Assembly (NCBI GenBank): GCA_003246895.1
Contig: QKCL01000009.1
Coordinates: 61,651-125,650, forward strand
Direction of reading: 5' to 3'
From: Spirochaetota bacterium
GTDB lineage: Bacteria; Spirochaetota; UBA4802; UBA5550
Length of the DNA: 64,000 bases
Part shown: positions 54,907-62,332 of the stretch, one piece after another
How the letters are laid out: each line of letters opens with the position of its first letter
Numbering within the stretch: position 1 is the first letter of the stretch
The notes under the pieces: generated by a model
What the model saw: only the letters and a program-made list of their open reading frames with translations
Told to the model about the DNA's origin: nothing
Database searches by the model: none
Position numbers and translations under genes: made by a program

Positions 54907-56091
54907 TCAGTTCAGCTTGATAATAATCTCAACTCTCCTGTTTTTTTGTCTTCCCTCTTTCGATTTATCTTCAACAAGAGGTTTATCAGATCCATATCCT
55001 TTATATGACAACTTATCATGGTTCAATTTTGACATGAGATATGAAGACACACCCTTTGCTCTCCTTTCGGAAAGACTGTAATTATATTTTTTTTCTCCAA
55101 CGTCATCAGTATGCCCTTCAACAATAATTTCCCTGTCAGGATATTTTCTTTTTAAAATTTCGGCTATTTTATTAAGTTTTTCCTTTGTGTCGGCTCTAAT
55201 CTTATCTGAATCAAAATCAAAAAGGAGATCTCCCATTCGCACAACAAGCCCCCTCTTGTCAAGATCCACATCCATTCCCTTTGGAACTTCCTTTTTAAGT
55301 TCATCCCTTGCCTTCTCCTTTTCACTTGGAGTAAAATTATCGTAGAAGGTGTTTTTCGTCTTTATATTCATGTGAAACTCTGCAGATGCCGGCTTTGATC
55401 CCATCTTGTAAAAGACAAATGCTATCTTGTAGAAATCCTGGATATCTTTGGGCCTGTTATTTGTAACATCCCAGTATATTATACCGTTATTTTTTCCGGT
55501 TATTCGCACAGGAAAATCCGCAGGCAATTTCTGCCCGGCCATATTCATGCTTATAAAATAGCTGTAATTGATAATGGCAATATCCAGTCCCCTGTCCTTT
55601 TCCATTTTTACAAATGAATACTCTACCGGGAATGTTATCTTAAAGGGTCTTGAAAAACTGTTTATAATCAGTTCACCATTACTCTTCCAGGATTTCCCAA
55701 CGTCCAGATTTCCCTCGGGAAAAGAGGGAATATTTCTCAAATTCGGCATATAGTCACCGCTCTTGACAACGAAAGTACCATTATTAGCGATCAGAAAATC
55801 CACAGTGAATTTTTCCCTCTGTCTGAACAGCGATTCGCCATACCCCTTCTCATGAACCGTAAAGACTCCATTTACATGGCCGTATTTATCCGATTTACCT
55901 GTGCATGTAAGATCAATCACATTCCTTTCATCATATATCTTATTAAGATTTGCATTTACATAATATTTCACTCTGGCCGTTTTTACCATTTCAATGCGCT
56001 TGTCCTTTTCAAAAGCCCATTTCAACTCAACTGCCCATAGAGCAGTTGAAGGAAGGACGATAACAAAAATAAAGACAAAGACTCCTCTCAT
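54907..56091 (-). CDS. OmpA-domain peptidoglycan-associated protein
   Basis: 394 residues from ATG 56091, chosen because GGAGG lies five bases upstream. Signal peptide MRGVFVFIFVIVLPSTALWA; a beta-rich N-terminal region (about 25-285) without membrane-barrel pattern; and a C-terminal OmpA domain (about 288-394): LLFDFDSDKIR, IIVEGHTDDVGEKKYNYSLSERRA, NRRVEIII, which binds diaminopimelate in peptidoglycan. Lies 30 bp downstream of the SpoU methyltransferase gene. Confidence 0.88.
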   Translation of the reverse strand: MRGVFVFIFVIVLPSTALWAVELKWAFEKDKRIEMVKTARVKYYVNANLNKIYDERNVIDLTCTGKSDKYGHVNGVFTVHEKGYGESLFRQREKFTVDFLIANNGTFVVKSGDYMPNLRNIPSFPEGNLDVGKSWKSNGELIINSFSRPFKITFPVEYSFVKMEKDRGLDIAIINYSYFISMNMAGQKLPADFPVRITGKNNGIIYWDVTNNRPKDIQDFYKIAFVFYKMGSKPASAEFHMNIKTKNTFYDNFTPSEKEKARDELKKEVPKGMDVDLDKRGLVVRMGDLLFDFDSDKIRADTKEKLNKIAEILKRKYPDREIIVEGHTDDVGEKKYNYSLSERRAKGVSSYLMSKLNHDKLSYKGYGSDKPLVEDKSKEGRQKNRRVEIIIKLN

Positions 56092-56121
56092 AAATACCTC
56101 CATGTCATTTATTAAAAAAAT

Positions 56122-56667
56122 TTATTTAAGATACTTTTCCTTATACTTCTCAATAATATGATAAATTACTATCCCGTAGGCTACAGAAACATTCAGAGAC
56201 TGTTTAATGCCGTGCATGGGGATATCAATGGCATAGTCACACAGGGATACTGATTCCTCAGACAATCCCCCAACTTCGTTTCCCAGTAATATACACACTG
56301 GGTATGTATAATCAAATTTATTGTATGGAATGCTCTTATTTGTATGTTCCAGACTTATAATGGTTTTACCCTCCTGCCTGAGACTTTTAAGCAGAGAAAG
56401 AGTATTCTCAGATCTTTCCCATGGCACCGACTCAACTGCACCGAGAGCAGTTTTATCAATCTCTTTTCTGGGGGGAAATCCAGTATATCCCGTAAGCCAC
56501 AGTTTTTCAATAAGAGCTCCGTCAGATGTTCTGAAAATAGACCCGACATTATAAAGACTTCTTATGTTTTCAGCTATGACTTCCACAGGGAACCGTTTCA
56601 CTGCTGCAAGTTCACCGATTCCGGGCCTTTCTGATTTAATTTCTGCGTGTGTAAGTTTTGCAATCAT
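56122..56667 (-). CDS. SpoU/TrmH-family RNA 2'-O-methyltransferase
   Basis: 181 residues with the three knotted-methyltransferase motifs: NIRSLYNVGSIFRTSDG, CILLGNEVGGLS and IPMHGIKQSLNVSVAYGI. Short form without an N-terminal RNA-binding domain, so the tRNA or rRNA target is not evident. Upstream of the OmpA-domain gene, divergent from the CDP-alcohol transferase. Confidence 0.9.
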   Translation of the reverse strand: MIAKLTHAEIKSERPGIGELAAVKRFPVEVIAENIRSLYNVGSIFRTSDGALIEKLWLTGYTGFPPRKEIDKTALGAVESVPWERSENTLSLLKSLRQEGKTIISLEHTNKSIPYNKFDYTYPVCILLGNEVGGLSEESVSLCDYAIDIPMHGIKQSLNVSVAYGIVIYHIIEKYKEKYLK

Positions 56668-56775
56668 TATCTTCTACCACCTTAATCTCATCTTTTAATA
56701 AACAATTGTCAAGTATTAAGGCAAATTCCTTGATAATTGAGAATATTAAATATTATTTGACTTTAAAGATTGACA

Positions 56776-56804
56776 TTGACTTATATTAAAATGAATTGTA
56801 TAAG
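56776..56804 (+). promoter_or_regulatory. Promoter of the CDP-alcohol phosphotransferase gene
   Basis: TTGACT (56776-56781) and TATAAG (56799-56804) with a 17-bp spacer; start near 56811, 30 nt before the ATG. AGGGAG lies about ten bases before the ATG. Confidence 0.7.
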
Positions 56805-56840
56805 TAACTTTCATGTTTTATCTCAGGGAGTATTATTTCT

Positions 56841-57656
56841 ATGAATTATGACGAATCTGTGTATTTTTCTCTGCTGCCTCTCATCATTTCTCTTGAATCA
56901 ATTATGGTACTCTTTACCATCTTTTCCCTGACCTGGTCAAGAAGAATGAAATCTCAAGAAGCACAATCCCGAGTTCATAAAAGCTTTATCGGAATTTTCC
57001 TCATCGAATTTTGGTACTGGATTACATCTCCTGTACTCTTTATCTGCAAAAAATTGAAAATCACACCAAACCAGGTAACAATTTTTTCCCTGTTTCTGTC
57101 ACTCTTCACTGGTGCAGTATATTCAGCAGGCTTTATTGCACTTGGAGGCTGGCTGCTTGTATTCAGTGCCAGCCTTGATCTAATTGACGGCAGACTGGCA
57201 AGAGAAACCGGTACTGCAACAAAAGCCGGAGCATTCCTGGATTCATGCCTCGACAGATACAGTGATGCATTCATACTAATAGGAATCTCGATATTTTATC
57301 TGACAAGGCATATCAGCAAAGATATGACACATATAACCATTTCTGCAATTGATCTTCTGGTTCCGATCATTGTCATGTTTCTCATTCTTGGTACAGCATC
57401 CATGAGTTACATAAAAGCCAGAGGAGAAGCAGTAGGTGCCGGAACCAAAAAGGGACTCATGCAGAGACCGGAAAGAGTCATGATTCTCAGTATTTATTCA
57501 GTATTTGATCCGTTTATAAGGATTATTCTGCAGAGATACAGCATCAATGAGGATTATGCTATTATTGGACTCCTTGCGCTTATGACAGTTCTTGTAAACT
57601 CATCGGCCCTGAGCAGACTGAGAGATATTTTCAAAACTCTTCAAAATGCCGATTGA
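56841..57656 (+). CDS. CDP-alcohol phosphatidyltransferase
   Basis: 271 residues with about six membrane helices. The full family signature DGxxAR(x)8Gx3Dx3D is visible near residues 115-140 (DGRLARETG, GAFLDSCLDRYSD). Transfers an alcohol-phosphate onto a CDP-activated lipid or the reverse (phosphatidylglycerol, -inositol or archaetidyl-type headgroups); the acceptor cannot be told. The helix before the motif has LKITPNQVT, typical of the family. Own promoter; followed by a large inverted repeat. Confidence 0.9.
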   Translation: MNYDESVYFSLLPLIISLESIMVLFTIFSLTWSRRMKSQEAQSRVHKSFIGIFLIEFWYWITSPVLFICKKLKITPNQVTIFSLFLSLFTGAVYSAGFIALGGWLLVFSASLDLIDGRLARETGTATKAGAFLDSCLDRYSDAFILIGISIFYLTRHISKDMTHITISAIDLLVPIIVMFLILGTASMSYIKARGEAVGAGTKKGLMQRPERVMILSIYSVFDPFIRIILQRYSINEDYAIIGLLALMTVLVNSSALSRLRDIFKTLQNAD

Positions 57657-57667
57657 AATGAACCGCT

Positions 57668-57717
57668 TTCAGCAATTTAATTCGATCAATGCCTTTTAAT
57701 TAAAATAAATTGCTGAA
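57668..57717 (+). terminator. 12-bp inverted repeat after the CDP-alcohol transferase
   Basis: Perfect arms TTCAGCAATTTA and TAAATTGCTGAA with a 26-nt loop that itself holds TTTTAATTAAAA. Starts 11 bp past the stop codon. No U-run follows, so it may stabilise the mRNA end rather than terminate intrinsically. Confidence 0.5.
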
Positions 57718-57884
57718 GATAACTTTGGAAAATCACTTTAACTGATAAAAAATACCTGCTCATAACCTGTTTTTTTCATTTTATTTTGCCAATTACTTCA
57801 ATAATGATAGACAACTGCAGAGAAATATTGTACAATAACAGATTCACTTTTTTATATTAACTATACAAAAACCGGGATTCGTAC

Positions 57885-58697
57885 ATGTCTGCATATAAAA
57901 ATGATACTAAAAAATCATTCAGGTTGGCATTTCTTGGAACAGGTACATGCAGTTCAACAAAAAGGAATCCATCATCCTTTGCCATATCTGACGGAAATAT
58001 AATAACCGCAGTGGATTTCGGCGGAGGAGCATATCATCAGTTAAGCAGACTTGACAATGAACTATTTGATCCGGGTAAACTGAAAAACATTTTTATTACA
58101 CATTTTCATAATGATCATATTTCGGGGCTTCCTGATCTTATCTGGGGAAAAATGTACAGCCCCATTGACTCCGGCAATAAAGAATTAATAGTATACGGTC
58201 CTCCGGGCCTTCAAAAATTCTGGAATGAAAGGCTTATGCCTTTTATTGGGAAGGAGCCATCATTTAAAGTAACACTCCGGGAACTAAGCAATGAGTATTT
58301 TGCCATTTCTGATGATATTTCAGTGAAATGCTCTCCGGTTTTTCACTCAGAAAATTCAGTTGCCTACAGCTTTGAAATAAACGGAAAAATTATTTCAATA
58401 ACAGGAGATACAGGCCTGAATGATAATCTTATCAGCATTATAAACATGTCGGATATAGCAATAACTGAATGGAGCTTTACAGACAACAATAATGAAACAG
58501 CAAAGCATATGAACAACAATTCAATTTTGAAGCTGTTAGATTCAGTCAGAAGTGACTGTGATTTGTATTTTACCCATATTTATCCTGAAAATGGAATGGA
58601 TTTCATGGAGCAGATAAAAAAAATTAAAAAATTTATTGCAAACAACTCAAATAAGTGTTTTTTTCCTGAAGATTTACTGGTAATAGATATAAAATGA
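57885..58697 (+). CDS. Metallo-beta-lactamase-fold hydrolase (RNase Z-like)
   Basis: 270 residues. FLGTGTCSSTKRNPSSF, metal motif HFHNDH at about 72-78, CSPVFHSENSVAYSFE and ITGDTG supply the remaining ligands. Similar in layout to RNase Z/arylsulfatase-like enzymes, but lacks an obvious tRNA-binding exosite arm. The stop overlaps the next gene by four bases (ATGA). The 228-bp gap upstream has a 12-bp palindrome TATTGTACAATA at 57826-57837. Confidence 0.82.
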   Translation: MSAYKNDTKKSFRLAFLGTGTCSSTKRNPSSFAISDGNIITAVDFGGGAYHQLSRLDNELFDPGKLKNIFITHFHNDHISGLPDLIWGKMYSPIDSGNKELIVYGPPGLQKFWNERLMPFIGKEPSFKVTLRELSNEYFAISDDISVKCSPVFHSENSVAYSFEINGKIISITGDTGLNDNLISIINMSDIAITEWSFTDNNNETAKHMNNNSILKLLDSVRSDCDLYFTHIYPENGMDFMEQIKKIKKFIANNSNKCFFPEDLLVIDIK

Positions 58698-60508
58698 ACA
58701 TCATTAACGAACTTAAAAGTCAGATAACAAATAACTTCTTCGAAAATCCAAGATATGACCTGAAGGTTTATGACTTCCTCATAAGGGACTCTTTTCTTGA
58801 ACTTATAGCTATATTTGGAAGTTTAATTACATTTTTAAATGTGATATTTCAGTATATTCATCAGTATCCTGTTTTTCCATTCATAGATTTTATCACTTTT
58901 TTCATGTTTTTAATTCTTTATCTGCTCAAAAAGTTTAAAATTCCTCATAAATATATTGTCATAGCCTTATTCATGATTTTCACATATGTATTGTTCTTTT
59001 CGATTGTATTCTTCAAGAGAACCAACAACGATTTTATCATTATAATGATTCTCCCCCTTGCCATATATAATATTCTTGGAACAAAGCAAGGGACATCATG
59101 GTCAGTTCTGTCCGTTCTTGTTTTCGCCGCAATTACTTTTGCTTCTTATCTAAAAATTGTATCTGTCAATTATTCCAATGCGAGCCTGTCTTTTTTTCTT
59201 ATTTTTTTAATAGCGATAACTGTAATTTCCTATTTTTCAGAATTAAGGAGAAGCACAATACAGGAACTGTTACTTAAAAAAATGTATTATGATGATGATT
59301 CACTTCTGGGCAACAGAAAGATGCTTTCAGAAGATATTGATATGTCAATATATCCATGTCTATTCATTCTCAAGGTAAACGGATTTGAGGAAATAAATCG
59401 TTTCCTGGGGTACAGAAACGGAATGGCCTTCTCAAAATTTCTGGTACAAAGGCTTAATGATTTTCAGGCTGTTTATCAGATGAAATTCTATACTGTTTCG
59501 GCCGGTGAATTTGCCATGCTGATTAATTTTAAAAGGAATGAAGCAAAAATAGACGCTGAAATTTCAGACACAGGAGAAAGATTATTCTCACATTTTACAG
59601 AAATTGATTTTACCTATAAAAACAGTTCAATACCTGTTACCATACATATTGGCGCAGCACATCAGTTAAGTTCAGATAAGGTAAACCTGATAACCAAAGC
59701 CGGCACAGCCCTTCAGCATGCCATAGATCTGAATATACCTTATTATTTTTTGAAAAACGGTTATGAAATCCCCATGTACAACGGATATTTTGAAGCGCTT
59801 TCCGAACTCAATCATGCACTGCAGAATGACGGAATCATCCCCTACTATCAGCCTATTCTCTGTAACAAAACCGGAGAAATAGTAAAGTATGAATGCCTTA
59901 TGCGTATTAGGAACAGTATGAATGTAATTGAAAAACCTGCAAGATTTCTTGAAGCAGCACGCAGAACAAGGCTTCACGATCAGATAACAGAACAGATGTT
60001 CATTAAAGTATTTGATTTCATTAAAGATAAAGATTATATGTTTGCGCTTAATATTTCTGCACATGATATTCAGAACAAAAACTTTATTGTAATGTTGCGT
60101 AAATTAACAGAAAGATATCCGGAAAATTCAGGCAAGATAATACTGGAAATTATTGAATCCGAAAGCATCGACAAACTTTCCGAGATTAAGTCTTTTCTGG
60201 AAGAAGTAAAAATACTCGGCTACAAAATTGCAATAGATGATTTTGGATCAGGATATTCAAACTTTACAAATATATTCAATCTCGAACCTGATTTTATCAA
60301 ATTTGACGGTTCCCTTATAAAAGATATTAATAACAATGTCAAAACTAAAATTTTGATCAAAAACCTGTCCAGAGTCTGCAGGGAGCTGAACATAAAAACA
60401 ATTGCCGAGTTCGTTGAAAATCAGGATATACTTGACATCATCAAGGAATTCAGAATAAACTATTCTCAGGGCTTCCATATCGGGAAGCCTGCAGATAATG
60501 TCTCCTGA
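58694..60508 (+). CDS. EAL-domain phosphodiesterase with degenerate GGDEF domain
   Basis: 604 residues. Five or six N-terminal membrane helices (to about 185), a GGDEF-like domain (about 195-350) whose active-site signature reads SAGEF near 268 and is probably inactive, and a C-terminal EAL domain (about 365-600): ECL at about 400 in place of EAL, NISAHDIQ, ILEIIESE, DDFGSGYSNF near 514 and the loop DFIKFDGSLI. Catalytic residues look complete, so c-di-GMP hydrolysis is likely. Coupled to the preceding MBL-fold gene by ATGA. Confidence 0.88.
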   Translation: MNIINELKSQITNNFFENPRYDLKVYDFLIRDSFLELIAIFGSLITFLNVIFQYIHQYPVFPFIDFITFFMFLILYLLKKFKIPHKYIVIALFMIFTYVLFFSIVFFKRTNNDFIIIMILPLAIYNILGTKQGTSWSVLSVLVFAAITFASYLKIVSVNYSNASLSFFLIFLIAITVISYFSELRRSTIQELLLKKMYYDDDSLLGNRKMLSEDIDMSIYPCLFILKVNGFEEINRFLGYRNGMAFSKFLVQRLNDFQAVYQMKFYTVSAGEFAMLINFKRNEAKIDAEISDTGERLFSHFTEIDFTYKNSSIPVTIHIGAAHQLSSDKVNLITKAGTALQHAIDLNIPYYFLKNGYEIPMYNGYFEALSELNHALQNDGIIPYYQPILCNKTGEIVKYECLMRIRNSMNVIEKPARFLEAARRTRLHDQITEQMFIKVFDFIKDKDYMFALNISAHDIQNKNFIVMLRKLTERYPENSGKIILEIIESESIDKLSEIKSFLEEVKILGYKIAIDDFGSGYSNFTNIFNLEPDFIKFDGSLIKDINNNVKTKILIKNLSRVCRELNIKTIAEFVENQDILDIIKEFRINYSQGFHIGKPADNVS

Positions 60509-60528
60509 ATCAGGGAAGGATTACCTCC

Positions 60529-61305
60529 ATGACAATCCTTTTTATTTCTCCACACAGCGGTATTCAATGTCCCGATGAATTTTTAAACATCCATGAACTT
60601 TCAGTTTTCCAGATCTTTATGGAATCCAGTTCAGGAATCGAAAAGATATTTAACTTCAAATCAGCCAATTTCAGCCTGATATATAATCAATTCTCGCATC
60701 TATTCATTGATCCTGATAAAAAATATGATGAAATCTCCCCTCAATATACAGACGGAGTTATCAAGTCAAAATTATCAATGGGAAAAAATGTATTTATGGA
60801 AGATGCATACCCTGACGAAATCGCCATTTCCAATATTCTTAAACGCTACTACTTTGCATGGCTGAAGAAAGTGGATAGCCTGATCAAAACCATGGAACCC
60901 GATATTGTATTTATATGCAGATCTCATACCCCGGTTTCTCATTCAGAAAGCGGAACATCAGGCATTCCCTCACCAATTGTAAAATTGGGCAAATGCCCGA
61001 TTGACAGCCACAGGGACTTAGGGGTTCTTTTTCTGGCTGAAAACCTCGGCAAAAGGCTTTCAAGAGAATGCGATTCAATTGGAAAAAATTTCGACATTCA
61101 CAACATAAGTGACAGTTTCCTATATGATCACTTCAGCAGCCTGGTTCCGGTTATCGAACTATCAATTACAAAATCACTTTATATTAATGACGATTACTTT
61201 GACCTGAACACTCTTTCAATAAACGAAAACAGGTTGAAGTATCTTTCAAAAATAATTGAAGGAGTTTTTGTAGAATATTCAGAAAGATTTGCGAAAAGGG
61301 GCTGA
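60529..61305 (+). CDS. N-formylglutamate amidohydrolase-like protein
   Basis: 258 residues. ILFISPHSGIQCPDEF resembles the N-terminal metal-binding PHSG motif of the FGase family; FICRSHTPVSH could be the second His motif, and IDSHRDLGVLF the C-terminal region. Family members hydrolyse N-formylglutamate or act as other Zn amidases. The match is partial and the usual DLNR motif is not clear. No histidine-degradation genes lie nearby. 20 bp after the EAL gene. Confidence 0.55.
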   Translation: MTILFISPHSGIQCPDEFLNIHELSVFQIFMESSSGIEKIFNFKSANFSLIYNQFSHLFIDPDKKYDEISPQYTDGVIKSKLSMGKNVFMEDAYPDEIAISNILKRYYFAWLKKVDSLIKTMEPDIVFICRSHTPVSHSESGTSGIPSPIVKLGKCPIDSHRDLGVLFLAENLGKRLSRECDSIGKNFDIHNISDSFLYDHFSSLVPVIELSITKSLYINDDYFDLNTLSINENRLKYLSKIIEGVFVEYSERFAKRG

Positions 61306-61317
61306 AGGGACAGCCCC
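61294..61317 (-). terminator. Terminator of the carB-pyrR-lipoprotein operon
   Basis: On the minus strand a 7-bp stem GGGGCTG / CAGCCCC with a 6-nt loop is followed by TTTT. It starts 12 bp past the lipoprotein stop and overlaps the stop codon of the convergent gene. Confidence 0.8.
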
Positions 61318-61329
61318 GGAAGAATCAAA

Positions 61330-61770
61330 CTATTTCTCAAAAAGTTTGGTGTTTTGAAGTTTTTTGCTGAGATTGATAAAAGCCATCTGAACTTTTTTAT
61401 CCATCATAAACTTTCTTATTTTTTCATTCATAAAAATAGACTGGAATTTTTTATTACTCTCTTCTATCTTTTTAAATGATTCCTTCAGTTCTGCAGGGGG
61501 CTCCTTATCCCATTTTGCTATGTCCGGATACTTCTCTTTGAGAACAATACTTTCTTTTGCTATATTCTGAAACCTGTCACCAAAAACTTCAACAGCCTTT
61601 ACAACATCATCAGCACTACCGGCTTTCTGCACTGATGCGATGTACTCTTCCTGTGCAGAGAGCATATTATCAATAAATTTCTTAACATCAGAATATTTTC
61701 CGCCAGAACTCCCACAGGATGTCATAAACATAACCATCACAATTGGAAAAACAGCAAAGAGTTTTCTCAT
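61330..61770 (-). CDS. Small helical lipoprotein, function unknown
   Basis: 146 residues. Lipoprotein signal MRKLFAVFPIVMVMF with lipobox FMTSCG near residue 19, short GSSGG linker, then an all-helical domain rich in Lys and Glu. No family recognised. Lies 15 bp after pyrR, so likely in the same transcript, with a strong terminator behind it. Confidence 0.68.
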   Translation of the reverse strand: MRKLFAVFPIVMVMFMTSCGSSGGKYSDVKKFIDNMLSAQEEYIASVQKAGSADDVVKAVEVFGDRFQNIAKESIVLKEKYPDIAKWDKEPPAELKESFKKIEESNKKFQSIFMNEKIRKFMMDKKVQMAFINLSKKLQNTKLFEK

Positions 61771-61785
61771 AAAATATCTCCTACT

Positions 61786-62331
61786 TTAATTATTATTTTC
61801 AATAAGAATTACAGAATCATCAGATTTGTCTGTGACAGACAGAACAACCTTTACCGAATCGGTCTTTTCAGTATCAAGTTTAAAACAGAAATAATCAGCC
61901 TGAATAGGGAGCTCCCGCCCCCCCCTGTCTACCAGAACAGCAAGTTTAATAGAGGCAGGCCTTCCGAAAGACATAAGAGTCTCCAGAGCAGCCTTGGTGG
62001 TTCTTCCGGTAAAAAGTACATCATCCACAAGAAGTATATTCTTGCCGTTTACATCAAAATCAAGACTGGTTTCCTTTATCTCAGGCAACCTGCCCCTTGT
62101 AGTGAGATCATCCCTGTGAAAGGAAACATCAATAAAACCGGTCTGGATATTACACTGCATTTTATTCTGAAGAAGTTCTTTCAATCTTAAGGAGAGTTCC
62201 ACCCCTCTGGTTTGTATTCCGATTATTACAAAGTCATCAGTGCTGCTGAAATCTTTAAGGATGTCATCTGATATTTTTTTCAATGAAGCAGCAATTGCCT
62301 CTGTATCAAAAACTTCAACCTTTCCGGACAT
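61786..62331 (-). CDS. pyrR: PyrR-family uracil phosphoribosyltransferase/regulator
   Basis: 181 residues. PRPP-binding signature NILLVDDVLFTGRT (98-111), TRGVELSLRL and the PyrR-type FHRDDLTTRG. In Firmicutes PyrR binds pyr mRNA leaders; no PyrR-type attenuator was seen in this window, so its regulatory role here is unknown. One base separates its ATG from the carB stop. Confidence 0.92.
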   Translation of the reverse strand: MSGKVEVFDTEAIAASLKKISDDILKDFSSTDDFVIIGIQTRGVELSLRLKELLQNKMQCNIQTGFIDVSFHRDDLTTRGRLPEIKETSLDFDVNGKNILLVDDVLFTGRTTKAALETLMSFGRPASIKLAVLVDRGGRELPIQADYFCFKLDTEKTDSVKVVLSVTDKSDDSVILIENNN

Positions 62332-62332
62332 A

